Shown here in pieces: positions 1 through 10,917 of a stretch of DNA of 64,000 nt. Each line of letters starts with the position of its first letter. Position 1 is the first letter of the stretch. Below the pieces are notes generated by a model. It was given only the letters and a program-made list of their open reading frames with translations. It was not told where the DNA came from and made no database searches. This DNA comes from Alopecurus myosuroides. Taxonomy: Eukaryota > Streptophyta > Magnoliopsida > Poales > Poaceae. Position numbers and translations under genes: made by a program. The stretch is from the NCBI GenBank assembly GCA_028641055.1, contig CM054060.1, forward strand, positions 61,471,371 through 61,535,370. The letters run 5' to 3'.

Positions 1-70
1 ATCCCGGGGGTGGGATTCGAACCCACCACCCCCTGGGTGCGCGCAGCGGGCGCTAGCCACTGGGGTAGCT
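1..70 (-). other. tRNA-like internal promoter remnant
   Basis: The reverse complement holds a perfect B-box-like GGTTCGAATCC inside a stem, preceded by an A-box-like stretch with GTGGCTAGCGCC. No acceptor stem or cloverleaf closes around it, and it lies inside the long LTR. It may be a tRNA-derived module captured by that element. Confidence 0.4.
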
Positions 71-1443
71 GAATGTTTGTTGACAGGAAGGGGAACTCGG
101 GGGGATATCGTTCAGATAGCGTCTAACTGAACTTTCTGCAGGTTCAGTTACCTGAACCTGGGCGCGGACAGATTGACGAGGTCGATCGCTGTCGCTGCGG
201 TGTGCTCGCCGGAGAGGAGGGCAGGGATGCGTGCTCGCGGGTGTGGACGGAATGGAGGAGAGGGAGGAGAGTCGAGGGGGGGAGAGGGAGCTCACCGAGG
301 GGGAATAGGAGAAGGGGACGGTGGCCGGCGGTGGAGAGGTGGCCGGCAGCGAAACATGGACGGCGGCGGCGACTCGGTGGCTCCCAGCCACCAAGGAGGG
401 GTCGGAGAGGAAGAAGGAGTCGCGGGGAATCCATTCCCGCCGTTTTCCCGGGCGGAGGAGGTCCCTATCGTCGGCGATCGACGGAGAGAAAGGGTGGTGA
501 GGTTCGGGTTCAGTTACAGAGAGGGGTGGAGCAGAGCAGAGAGATGGAGGTGGGAGGAGAGAAAATGGAGGCGGGGAGAGAGGAGGAGGGGGAAGAAGGG
601 TTAGGGCAGGGGCTCGAGCTCGGGCTAGGGTTTTTAAGGGGGAGGAGAGGAGCTCCTGTCCGTTCCTCCTCTGAACCATTGACGTGGATGCAGGAGATTG
701 CTGCCGTACGAGGAAGAAGATGAGCGAGGGGGGTATGGGCCTGAGGGAGAGATGGTGGGCTGGGCCTGGCTGGCCTGCCCCTCTCTCCCTTTGCTATTTT
801 TTATTTTTTATTTCTACTGTTTCTTCTTTTTTTTTCTGAAAAGGAAAAAGGAAAAAGAGGAAAAGGATGGGGTTTTGAGGTTAGAAATTTTTAGGAAAAA
901 TTTGTATTTGATTAAATTTGTAACAGTTTCAACTTGCAAAGTTTAGTTTTTCCAAAATATTTAAATTATGTTGTTGTTTGAAATTTGTTTGAAATTTGAG
1001 TGAAATTAATATTAATTGAATAATTTGAATTAAGAAACTTAGAAGTTTTAAATTCAAGTTTATTTGAAATAAGTGATTGATTTGTTTTGTAAGTTTCATA
1101 ATTTCAAAATGTTTGTTGTTTGAAATTGAATTTGAATTTAAAAATGTTTTGGTATTAAATGAAATATTGATTAGAAACAAATCAATAGTTTTGAAATCAC
1201 AACTTTAATGGAAACAAATAATTGTTTTGATTTGAATATTTATTTTGGAAATTGTAACATCACAAGTATGAAACAAAAGGTTTGAAATTTGGTTTGAAAT
1301 TCAAATAGAAAACAAAGGAAAACAGAGGAAAACAATTGGAAAACAAAGCAAAACAAATGCAATGAACATGATGTCATGATGCAAAACATAAAATAACAGA
1401 GAGCAAACATTCTAATGGCTGTTTTTCATACTTGGGATGTTAC
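1..1443 (-). mobile_element. Long LTR (Sukkula/LARD-like), 5' part, cut by window edge
   Basis: Read on the minus strand, this stretch begins TGTAACATCCC at 1443. It then runs through an AT-rich zone (about 880-1400), a GC-rich zone (about 180-780) and a tRNA-like B-box block at 1-70. The complete copy at 27348-31822 has the same order at the same distances: TGTAACACC start, AT-rich, GC-rich, then a B-box-like block about 1.4 kb in. I therefore read it as the 5' third of the same long LTR in inverse orientation, with the rest outside the window. The family name is inferred from the LTR length of about 4.5 kb, known for barley Sukkula/LARD elements, and was not checked by alignment. Confidence 0.7.
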
Positions 1444-2700
1444 ATATAGTCAAGCGGCTGATAGCAAATATCTTCAGAGTCGCGGTTGTAGAGGTCGGCT
1501 ATGTTGTACAATTGTGCATATGGTTGTCACGTCGGGAAGTCGAGAGCTACTTAGGTATGATGTGAGAGATTGAGCACAATCACATCGAGAACTTACCAAA
1601 TACCATAATAAATCAGACTCATCGGTTATCTCACCGAATTAACATATTAATTCGTTGTCTGAAGCCGGTAAAATGTAAACTTTGTATTGGTAAAACCCAA
1701 ATGGGCACGCACTTGTGACCGGGGGAGTCGACATATGTCGGTATTTTCTCACCACTATTAGCAAAGCGGAACTAAATCAAGGGCCCATAGTTTATAAGAC
1801 ACTTCCATCCATATAGATAATGTCCCACGACAAATGAGTGGAAGAAGCTAGGGTAATAAATAGTCTCAATCAAGGGCAATCGACAGACGAAAACCCTAGC
1901 CGGCAAAGGGCGTAAACTCGATGGCCACACCGGTTTCCTTTGCGTACATATATATGGTGGTAACTTTGCACGATAATGCGAGGTGGGCTATGGATCGAGA
2001 TTTTTTTGAGTGAAACTTGAGCTCTTGCCATGTTATGTTGTGTCATTGTCGAGGATGGAAGTGGAGTCGCTAGAAACAGGAGTCTCATGGCTGCATCCTA
2101 AACCTATTCTGATTTTTTCATCGGAGGTACAATGTTCGAACGCCGACGGTCGAGCTAAAGACGACGGTTTGGATGTAACTTATAGTTTTGAATCAAGAGT
2201 TCGAACTCGTGTTTTTTTTTTAGAAATGGGAGCATGTGTCCCAGCCTCTGCATCAGGACGATGCACAAAACCGACTAGTATTTTTCGTGTCAATTTTTTC
2301 CATCTGATATAGTCAAGCACTAATGAATCTGGATCATCTATCACTAGCTTTAACTACCTGTGTCTGTTGATGGACAAACTTAACTTGAACAAACTGTTGT
2401 TTGAATTGCATTATACTAATCCGTACGACGCAACAGCCGTACAAATGGTCGTCAGAAAGATAAATAAAACCGACTAAACGATGTCACGGGGCGTGAACAG
2501 ACGTTTGTTGGGAGCACGGAAGAGAAGAGAAATGGCCCCAAATCCAGAGCAAATCTTGTTTCGCCTGCGCGTGTGGCGACGTCAACTCTTTGGTTGATTG
2601 AACACCACTAGGCGTGCGTGCATCAGCAGTGGCAATTGCAATTTGGCGCCACACGAACGCAGCAGTAGCCTTTACCATTCGTGACCGTCTCTCCCGGCCT
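1444..2700. other. Unassigned intergenic sequence upstream of nitrate reductase
   Basis: I see no coding region that I can support. The motif ATATAGTCAAGC occurs at about 1443 and again at about 2309, which may be an old insertion footprint. Near 2200-2280 there is a T-run followed by a block (catgtgtcccagcctctgca) that resembles common grass repeat ends. Cis elements of the nitrate reductase promoter would lie in the right part, but I could not identify them securely. Confidence 0.4.
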
Positions 2701-2715
2701 GCCGTTTCCGCCCCC

Positions 2716-2723
2716 TATATAAA
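2716..2723 (+). promoter_or_regulatory. TATA box of nitrate reductase
   Basis: TATATAAA lies in a C-rich context, 124 bp before the ATG at 2847. A transcription start about 30 bp downstream would give a leader of roughly 100 nt, normal for a cereal gene. Confidence 0.75.
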
Positions 2724-2846
2724 CCCGGCGCCAGCACCTCCACACCTTCCAAGAGCAGAAGGCCATCCTGAGCTTCTGAGCTTGTGATCATCCAGCACAC
2801 CAATCTCGATCGAGACTTGTATCTCACTCACCTTCTGCCTGCTGCA

Positions 2847-5790
2847 ATGGCGGCTTCAGTCGAGTACAAACGCCAGGTGGCCACCCACCCCTGGCCGAGC
2901 AATGCGCAGCCCAAGGGCGCCTTCGACCTCTTCTCCTCCAACTCCGGTGGCGCCAGGCGCCGTCCGGGCCCGGACTCGACTCCGACGACGAGGACAACAT
3001 CCCGCCGGACTGGCGTTCGCTCTACAGCCCGCGCCTCGACGTCGAGCCATCCATCAAGGACCCCCGCGACGAGGCCACCTCGGACGCCTGGATCAAGCGC
3101 CACCCGGCGCTGGTCCGCCTCACCGGCAAGCACCCCTTCAACTCCGAGCCGCCGCTGCCCCGCCTCATGTCCCACGGCTTCATCACCCCGGCGCCGCTCC
3201 ACTACGTGCGCAACCACGGCGCCGTCCCCAAGGCCGACTGGTCCACCTGGACCGTCGAGGTCACGGGCCTCGTCAAACGCCCCGCCAGCATCACCATGGA
3301 GCAGCTCGCCACGGAGTTCGAGGCGGTGGAGCTCCCGGTGACGCTGGTGTGCGCGGGCAACCGGCGCAAGGAGCAGAACATGGTACGCCAGTCCGCGGGC
3401 TTCAACTGGGGCCCGGGCGCCGTGTCCACCTCCGTGTGGCGCGGCGCGCGCCTCCGCGACGTGCTGCGGCGGTGCGGCGTCATGGGCGAGGCGGCCGGCG
3501 CCGACAACGTGTGCTTCGAGGGCGCCGAGGACCTCCCGGGAGGAGGAGGGTGCAAGTACGGCACCAGCCTCCGGCGGGCCGTGGCCATGGACCCCGCCCG
3601 CGACGTCATCCTGGCGTACATGCAGAACGGCGAGCCGCTGTCGCCGGACCACGGGTTCCCCGTGCGCCTCATCGTGCCGGGCCACATCGGCGGGCGCATG
3701 GTGAAGTGGGTGAAGCGCATCGTGGTGGCCTGCAACGAGTCGGAGAGCTACTACCATTACAGGGACAACCGCGTGCTGCCGTCGCACGTCGACGCCGAGC
3801 TCGCCAACGCCGAAGGTAATTTTGCTTTGCTTGGATTCTAGCTTCGGTCGTGTCGTGTGCGAGATTTGGCACGTAGCTGTGGACTCACGTGCGCATTTTT
3901 GGATGGATTTGCAGCTTGGTGGTACAAGCCGGAGTGCATGATCAACGAGCTCAACATCAACTCGGTCATCTCCTCGCCGGGACACGACGAGGTGCTGCCC
4001 ATTAACGCGATGACGACGCAGAAGCCGTATACGATGAAGGGATATGCATACTCCGGTGAGTTCCCCAAACGTCATCCACGTGACATCACATGTGCCGTAT
4101 ACAATGCATTGGCTCCTTTAGCTATACACGTAGTATGTTGGTATGTGCATCACGCGTACAAATACAGAGTATTTGGAGATCTGTACTGATTGTGTGTCTC
4201 TGTTTTCTTTACCCAGGCGGTGGCCGGAAAGTTACACGGGTGGAGGTGACCCTGGACGGCGGCGAGACGTGGCAGGTGTGCGAGCTGGACCACCCGGAGC
4301 GGCCAACCAAGTACGGCAAGTACTGGTGCTGGTGCTTCTGGTCCGTGGACGTGGAGGTGCTGGACCTGCTCGGAGCCAAAGAGATCGCCGTCCGCGCCTG
4401 GGACGAGGCCCTCAACACCCAGCCCGAGAAGCTCATCTGGAACCTCATGGGCATGATGAACAACTGCTGGTTCCGCGTCAAGATCAACGTCTGCCGCCCG
4501 CACAAGGGCGAGATCGGCCTCGTCTTCGACCACCCCACGCAGCCGGGGAACCAGCCCGGCGGCTGGATGGCGCGCCAGAAGCACATCGAGACGTCGGAGA
4601 CCACCCAGGGCACCCTCAAGCGGAGCACCTCCACGCCCTTCATGACCACCGCCTCCACGCAGTACACCATGTCCGAGGTGCGCCGCCACACCTCCAAGGA
4701 GTCGGCCTGGATCGTCGTGCACGGCCACGTCTACGACTGCACGGGCTTCCTCAAGGACCACCCCGGCGGCGCCGACAGCATCCTCATCAACGCCGGCTCC
4801 GACTGCACCGAGGAGTTCGACGCCATCCACTCTGCCAAGGCGCGCGGCCTCCTCGAGATGTACCGCGTCGGCGAGCTCGTCGTCACGGGCCCTGACTACG
4901 CGTCACCGCAGAGCAGCCACGCCGACCTCACCGCCATCGTCGAGGCGGCCCCTTCTAGTACACCCCAGCCGCCGGTCTCGACGGTCGCGCTCGCTAACCC
5001 GCGGGAGAAGGTGCGGTGCCAGCTCGTTGACAAGAAGAGCCTGTCCGATAACGTTTGCCTCTTCCGGCTCGCGCTGCCGTCCCCGGCCCAAAAGCTCGGC
5101 CTGCCGGTCGGCAAGCACGTGTACGTCTGCGCGTCCATCGGCGGTAAGCTCTGTATGCGCGCGTACACGCCGACGAGCTCTGTCGAGGAGGTTGGCCACG
5201 TCGAGCTACTCATCAAGATATACTCCAAGGACGAGGACCCCAAGTTCCCCGCCGGCGGCCTGATGTCACAGTACCTGGACTCCCTTCCCCTAGGCGCGGC
5301 CGTAGACATCAAGGGTCCCGTGGGCCATATCGAGTACGCTGGCCGCGGAAACTTCACGGTGGGCGGCGAGAAGCGGTTCGCGCGCCGGCTCGCCATGGTG
5401 GCCGGCGGGACGGGGATCACGCCGGTGTACCAGGTGATCCAGGCCGTGCTGAGGGACCAGCCAGACGACGACACGGAGATGCACGTAGTGTATGCGAACC
5501 GGACGGAGGACGACATGCTCCTGAGGGAGGAGATCGACGCGTGGGCGGCCGCATACCCGACGCGGCTCAAGGTGTGGTACGTGGTGAGCAAGGTGGCGCG
5601 ACCGGAGGACGGGTGGCAGTACGGCGTCGGGAGGGTGGACGAGCGGGTGCTCAGGGAGCACCTGCCGGTGGGCGGCGACGGCGAGACGTTAGCGCTCGTG
5701 TGCGGGCCGCCGGCGATGCTCGAGTGCACGGTGCGGCCGGGCCTGGAGAAGATGGGGTACGACCTCGACAAGGATTGCCTCGTGTTCTAG
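2847..5790 (+). CDS. NIA: Nitrate reductase [NAD(P)H], three exons, frameshift in exon 1
   Basis: Cytosolic molybdo-flavoprotein that reduces nitrate to nitrite with NADH or NADPH, the first step of nitrate assimilation. Exons are 2847-3815, 3915-4055 and 4217-5790; introns have GT-AG ends and the downstream frame joins correctly. The order is N-terminal acidic segment, sulfite-oxidase-type Mo domain ([14 protein letters not shown], Cys about 169), dimer domain, hinge with the RSTSTP 14-3-3/phosphorylation motif (Ser about 509), cytochrome b5 (HPGG His about 552, second His about 575), FAD domain ([15 protein letters not shown]) and NAD domain (GGTGITP, CGPPAM), ending in DKDCLVF. One base appears to be missing at 2978/2979. 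With it, the exons sum to 895 codons (894 aa), the usual family size. As given, the frame drifts and stops at 3341 after about 165 residues. This is either a base-call error or a real null allele. NADH versus NAD(P)H specificity is not resolved. Confidence 0.95.
2976..2981 (+). other. One-base frameshift site in nitrate reductase exon 1
   Basis: The frame opened at 2847 is correct through codon 44 (TCG, 2976-2978). From 2981 the correct family sequence ([15 protein letters not shown]) continues in the other frame. One G after 2978 would restore an Asp-Ser-Asp-Ser-Asp run. The local GACTCGACTCC would then read GACTCGGACTCC, so this is loss of one G from a GG pair. Confidence 0.85.
3816..3914 (+). 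other. Nitrate reductase intron 1 (99 bp)
   Basis: Donor GTAATT follows GCCGAAG and the acceptor is TTTGCAG before CTTGGTGG. Joining gives the conserved [10 protein letters not shown]. The intron splits an Ala codon after its first base. Confidence 0.9.
4056..4216 (+). other. Nitrate reductase intron 2 (161 bp)
   Basis: Donor GTGAGT follows TACTCCG and the acceptor is TTTACCCAG before GCGGTGG. Joining gives the conserved [16 protein letters not shown]. No third intron is seen: everything from 4217 to the stop at 5790 is one open exon. Confidence 0.9.
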
Positions 5791-6044
5791 AAGCAGAGCA
5801 TACTGTGGCCGGTGCGCCTATACTGACCGGTGGCCACATGCTCACTGTTCAGCTGTACATAGCGTAGTTGCGTTCTCCAGCGAAGTGTGGTAAGCCCGGA
5901 GAGTCAGAATTCTCTCGTGCTCTGAACATATAGTAGCTGTGGGGCATCGGGTGGTGATGGCCAACTGGCCAGGTGGCCATGAGGAATGAGCACGATGTCT
6001 TTTTTTTCGGTATATAGTAATGAATCGGCAGGGTGGTACTTAGC

Positions 6045-6050
6045 AATAAA
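6045..6050 (+). terminator. Probable poly(A) signal of nitrate reductase
   Basis: AATAAA lies 255 bp after the stop codon in an otherwise non-coding 3' region, before the LINE tail. Use of this site is inferred. Confidence 0.5.
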
Positions 6051-6477
6051 ATGATACATCACCACCGATGAGAAATGTGTTAGAAATGTGTAAACCGTAA
6101 CGAGCTTAAGTTTCACTTTTTTTTCTTACCAAATGTAGCATCCCTATTTTAAAAAAGGGGGGCAAAAGATTTGCTATTTTCATTGATTAAGAAGAAGGTT
6201 TAGAGGTGTTACAAGCCAAAGGGAGGGGGGGGGGGGAGGGGGGACAAACCCGTCCCAAAGTAAAGTCTACTCTCGCAGCATCAAAACACTCAAGGCTTTA
6301 GCCCCTGTAAAACACTGATGCCTAGCCTCATCCTTGATCTTGCAAAAAAAAACGTCATAAAGGAGGAGTACTCGTTTTGAGAAGACGCCGGCATTTCTTC
6401 CTTCCAAAGCTCCCATGAGATGAGCATGGCTAGAGAGACGAGGTCTTTGCTATCATGAGAAGGGCTATTGATCACAT

Positions 6478-6924
6478 CTAACCGCCACTCACTACCGTAG
6501 GTATGGGACGCCAATCAATGGGAGAGATGCCATGGATGCCCAACCAACCTTTCACCGAGTTCCAAACCCTCGTAGCGAACCTACATGGGAAGAAAAGACG
6601 CGCCGCCGTTTCTTGAACTCTATTGCAAAGTTTGCATCGACCACAATTGTCCCATCCATAGAGCTCCAATCTATCTGCCGTCCAAGTCATATTTTGAAAG
6701 ACCAACCAAAGAAAAATAGTGCACGTCAAGGGATCCCATTGCTTCCAAATTATCTTGGGCAATGTCGAGATTGTGAGTGCGAGGAAATGGGCACTGCAAG
6801 CCGACTTAGCCGAGTAGCATCCGTCGGGGGAGGGCTTCCACGATATTGCATCCGCCTCATTTGGCGATAGAAAGAACATGGGAGGTCTTTTCCCAAAGAG
6901 CCGCAAATTGCAAGATGTGATCAA
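6478..6924 (-). pseudogene. LINE zf-RVT (reverse transcriptase zinc-binding) domain fragment
   Basis: This stretch of about 148 codons shows the typical pattern SAKSAC followed by KIIWK.WDP, CTIFLWLVFQNMTWTADRL, and the Cys-rich CGRCKLCNRVQETAARLFFPC. This domain follows the RT in plant LINEs. It is only the end of pol; the upstream part is separated by the TIR insertion and stops. Confidence 0.8.
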
Positions 6925-7170
6925 GAGATAAACACTCGTACATGTTAATCTTGGTCACCCAAGAGTTGTTGGAAACAGATTTAGCAACCGTGATATTCTT
7001 GCTCGAGGATATGTCGTAAATGAGGGGCGCAAGGTCCTTAGGACGCCTCCCATCCATCCAAGGGGAGTCCCAAAAAATAGCCTTCTCTCTGTTTCCAACA
7101 TGCACCATGGTGCCACTCGCAAACAACTCTTTATCATCGGTATTGCAAGGATTTCCAAGACTACTCCAAG

Positions 7171-8208
7171 GGTGTGTTTGGTTTGGAGGGTATGGTTTAG
7201 GGGGTGAGGATATCCCCAACCACCTGGTTAGGGATCACCACTTTTCATGTTTGGTTAGGAATATGGGATGAACCAGTTTTTTGTTTGGTTGGAATGGTGA
7301 TATGTGGTTGGGGGTTGCCTTGAGGCCCATAGGTCGCTAAACTCGTCCTCGTCTTCAATCGAAACACACCATCGAACCCCGCTCTCCAGGCCGCCACCCA
7401 GGCCGTCGTCCTCACCGACCCCGCCGCCCCGCCCCCAAGGCCACGCTCGAGGCCGCCACCCAGGCCGCCGTCCTCACCGACCCCGCCGCCCGCGCGTGCC
7501 ACCACAAGGCCGCGCTCCAGGCCGCCGTCCTCACTGACCCCGCCGCCCTGCCCCCAAGGCCGCGCTCCAGGCCGCCACCCAGGCCGTCGTCCTCACCGAC
7601 CCCGCCCCCGCGCGCGCTACCACAAGGTCGCGCTCCAGGCCGCCGTCCTCACCGACCCCGCCGCCCCGCCCCCAAGGCCGACCAGCGACGTGGAAACGGA
7701 GGGAGCTCCTGCGCCGCGGGAATGGGACAGGAGCCGCTCCGGCCGGTCCTCCAAGGGACTCGTCCTCTAGACTGGACTCGGCGGCCGCCCAACTCCGGCT
7801 GCTCCGTCCGCCTTCGATCCGCCTGCTCCGTCCGCCTCCCATGCTACCTCCGACGCCCTAGCAGCCCTGGTTCCGCCGCCCCTGGTTACGTCGCCGCCCC
7901 TCGTTTGTATCTAGCCGCCACCGCCCCTCGTTTGTATCTAGCCGTCGCCACCCCTCGTTTGCGAGAGGAGTCGCGTGGTGAGTGGCCGAATCGGGGCGAT
8001 TTTTTTTCGGGTTAGCCTAGCGCGGGAGCCAGCGGTGGTTATCTCCATCCGGCCGATTTGGTGGGACGAGCGGAGCCACCATTTCGCAGGAATATTCCGA
8101 GAATCTGGATACCCCTACCACCCCCACCCTCTCAACCAAACATATGGAAACCCCTAAAAAAATGGCTACCACTACCACTTGAGGGATACCCCCTCAACCA
8201 AACACACC
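7171..8208. mobile_element. Non-autonomous TIR DNA transposon inserted in the LINE
   Basis: The left end GGTGTGTTTGGTT mirrors the right end AACCAAACACACC. The flanks carry CCAAG on both sides (7166-7170 and 8209-8213), and removing element plus one copy rejoins LINE sequence. The interior is GC-rich with a minisatellite (about 7375-7685) and a 23-bp direct repeat near 7895-7945 (cctcgtttgtatctagccg). No transposase is visible. The superfamily is unclear: a 5-bp duplication is unusual for hAT (8), Harbinger (3) or Mutator (9). Confidence 0.75.
7375..7685. repeat. GC-rich minisatellite inside the TIR element
   Basis: About five imperfect units of 45-67 bp are built on caggccgccgtcctcaccga and ccccgccgcc, joined by ccccaaggccgcgctc or a variant with accacaaggc. 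In one frame each unit would encode ALQAA.QAVVLTDPAA, so it may have started as captured coding sequence. Confidence 0.7.
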
Positions 8209-8699
8209 CCAAGTCTTGGATTCATGAACCCATGCGAGCTAAAGGCATCTAAGACGAAGAGCCATGGCAAACTTGTTGAGATTTAGGATACCAAGACCTA
8301 ATTTTGGGCTTGCAAATCAACTCCCAATTAACTTTGCATTTCCCTCCCGTCACTTTGTTGGAGGCCGGCCAAAGGAACGCTCTTCGGATGCTATAAATAT
8401 ATTTTTTAGGGTGTCAACCGCAACATGAAGGACGGTGATGAAATAAGTGACCACACTAGTGAGGACAGCCTTAAAAAGCATTGTGCCCCGCCATAGTGGC
8501 ATGCTTCCCAATCCATGGGACACGTTTGTGGGTCGTCTTGTAAATTAAGGGTTGGAAGTGCGAAGAGTGGAGTCTTGTAGTCAACAAACGGAGACCAAGG
8601 TGCTTCATTGGGAAGGATGTGCGGGCCTCCGGGAAGGATTGAAGAATGAAGTCAAGGTCAATCCCTTCACACCTAATGGGAACCACCTGACTCTTCTCC

Positions 8700-9144
8700 C
8701 AATTGGTGACAACCAAGGCTACTAAGGATTGAGACAAGGAAATCAATATTGTTCTTTATAGGATCCACGAAGATAGCCGCATCATCGGCATAGAGCGATG
8801 TACGGATTGTCAAAATTCTACCCCCTAGATTGTGGAGTAGGTCTTGGGCGGTATCTTTGGTCGAAAGAAATATCGAAGAGAAGTGGCGAAAGAGGGTCTC
8901 CTTGTCAAAGGCCTCTTATCCCATTTGGTGACAACCAAGGCTACTAAGGATTGATACAAGGAAATCAATATTGTTCTTTATAGGATCCACGAAGATAGCC
9001 GCATCATCGGCATAGAGCGATGTACGGATTGTCAAAATTCTACCCCCTATATTGTGGAGTAGGTCTTGGGCGGTGTCTCTGGTCGATAGAAATATCAAAG
9101 AGAAGTGGAGAAAGAGGGTCTCCTTTTCAAAGGCCATGGACATG
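8700..9144 (-). repeat. Tandem duplication (period about 232 bp) in LINE RT
   Basis: The block starting ggtgacaaccaaggctac at 8705 returns at 8937 with few changes. Both copies run through the YADD-encoding segment to ctcctt.tcaaaggcc. The duplication arose after the LINE lost function or inactivated it, since it doubles the catalytic motif. Confidence 0.85.
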
Positions 9145-9525
9145 CTTGATGGGGCATCCCGCTACTCTGTTAAGGAGCACTCTAGAAGAGGACATAGCGA
9201 GAAGATCATAGATACGATCACAAGACTTATCGGGGAAGCCGAGGTGCCTTAGCAAGTCCATCAAGTAATCCCATGTAACCGATTCAAAGGCTTTTTTGAT
9301 GTCAAGATTGATGAAAAGAGCAGGCTTCTTATTCTTATGCAAACGCGTTGCAAGGTTTCGTACGTAAAGGAAGTTGTCATGAACACTTATCTTCTTGATG
9401 AAAGCACTTAACGCATTAGAAACAACATCAATCATAAGAGGAAAAAACCTACAAGCCATCATCTTGGATATGAGTTGCATGAATAAGGCTAATGGGTCTA
9501 AAGTCAGACACCTCTTTGGCCCCAT
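9127..9525 (-). pseudogene. LINE reverse transcriptase core fragment
   Basis: The translated stretch has KPALFINLDIKKAFESVTW, the RT block that carries the first catalytic Asp, followed by the helix LMDLLRHLGFPDK. The YADD block follows in another frame at about 8980-9040. Frameshifts and stops on both sides show it cannot make a working enzyme. Confidence 0.8.
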
Positions 9526-10539
9526 CTATTTTTGGAATGAAAGCAATGTGGTGGAGTTTATCCAATGGAGGTTTTGGTATGGATGCTCGAGAAATGGTTG
9601 ACAACGACCAAGAGGTCACATTTGATGATATCCCAATAAGCCTTAAAGAAAGCACCGGTAAAGCCATCAGGCCCCAGAGCCTTTTCACTAGCGGAGTCAA
9701 AAATCACCGCCTTAACTTCTTCTTCCGGGAAGTCATCATGAAGACGAGAGAGGTCACAATTCGGTTGAGGTATGATTGCGCAATTTAACTCGAGGCTTCT
9801 CGAAAGACCTCTCTTGATAGTTGGTCAAAGAGGTTTTGGACAATTGCTTCCTTTTGGACGTGATATGACACCCATCCATTATTGTGCTTTAGACGGTGAA
9901 TATGGTTTTTGCAGCGAAGAGCATTGATCTTAGGGGGAAGTATCTTGTATTGGCATCCCCCTCTTTCAAATTTGTAATAGTGATCTTTGTCTTTTCCTAG
10001 AGCGATCTAGAACTTCCAAGCTATCCACCTTCCTTTTTAGACGAGCCCTAAGATTGCTTTCCTCGAGGCTCAACTCTCTTAAATCTTGCGCAATGTCGAA
10101 CCGGAGAATGTTCTCATGGGCCATGGGAAGTTGGACCTTATCATTGGAGAAGAGAGACTTAATCCATTTGCGAAGGTGTTAGCTTGTTTTCTAGAGCTTG
10201 TGAAAAAGGTATTGGCAAGGATTGTTGGGTTCGTAGTAAAAAAAATCATCCTACGCATAAACCTAGGATCTACTATGAAGGTGAAAGAGAGATGACAATC
10301 TGAATCATTACCAACAACCGGTAGCGGAAGGAGATTGTTGGTGAAGAACTGTTGATGCAGATCCCCGTAGCTAGGTGTATCCCTCCCAGCCGCGAGGATT
10401 TTCACTTCTTCCTAGGATCGAACGTACGATCCCTCTGCCAGTATCCACGCGTACGTGATCATCAGTCCAGCAGCGCTCCGCCGTCCAGGACGAAGAGAAT
10501 CTAGAGCACAAGCATCCTTACGACGTATGTGAAACTACA

Positions 10540-10917
10540 TAGATACCCCGCGCGTTGATGCGGGGACCGCTTTAGAAATTACATGATATTATAACAAAAG
10601 TTTATAATAAATGTAATACATATGTTTTATAAATGAATATGCAAATTTTAATTTATCATAGTATATATCTTTTAAATTATTAATATGAATAATTGAATGA
10701 TTTAAGAAATTAATGATGTGTAGTTTGCATGAAGTGGTTAATAATTATTAGTGGAGATGACATGGCCAATTGATTGGCTAGGAGAATGGATGATGTGGAT
10801 AGCTTGCATGTTGAGATAGAAAATTCATTAATGCATGTTAGTGGGGTTTTGCCATAAATTAATGTTGCTTTATAAGTGGTTTATCAACGTGTTTTTCTCT
10901 CTATATTTCTTTCATAG
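10540..10917 (-). mobile_element. Possible Helitron-like end or AT-rich repeat in SIRE intron region
   Basis: At about 10548-10572 there is a strong hairpin, CCCCGCGCGTTGATGCGGGG. On the minus strand it is followed by TATCTATGTAG, which resembles a Helitron 3' end with the terminal CTAG changed. An AT-rich stretch follows to 10900. No 5' end or Rep/helicase is seen. The right part is also the end of the intron before the SIRE accessory ORF. Confidence 0.3.

Larger units (their letters stand above)
6170..10350 (-). mobile_element. Degenerate LINE (non-LTR retrotransposon)
   Basis: Minus-strand pol of a plant L1-type LINE, broken by many stops and frameshifts. From 5' (right) to 3' (left) I see endonuclease/linker remnants (about 9800-10350), the RT N-terminal block with IPKIDGAKEVSDFRPISL (about 9500), an RT core with ALFINLDIKKAFESVTWDYL (9127-9525), YADDAA (about 9000), and a C-terminal zinc-binding (zf-RVT) domain at 6478-6924. 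The 3' end lies near 6170, beside T-runs on the plus strand that may be the old poly(A). A TIR element splits it at 7171-8208 and an internal tandem duplication lies at 8700-9144. It sits just past the nitrate reductase 3' region. Confidence 0.85.

Noticed and set aside
1..70. Possible tRNA gene on the minus strand
   Set aside because: Only a B-box stem and an A-box-like stretch are visible; no acceptor stem closes, and a similar block sits inside another copy of the same LTR.
202..723. Arg/Gly-rich ORFs near the left edge
   Set aside because: Same reason: the CpG-rich part of the long LTR gives open frames in several phases.
3167..3841. Shorter nitrate reductase start at the in-frame Met of MSHGF
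   Set aside because: The frame is open and family-like upstream of it, and starting here would remove the N-terminal part of the Mo domain. It is better explained by the frameshift at 2978.
2828..4075. Minus-strand ORF of 415 codons over nitrate reductase
   Set aside because: It is a GC-rich shadow of the plus-strand exons and crosses the intron; no domain pattern.
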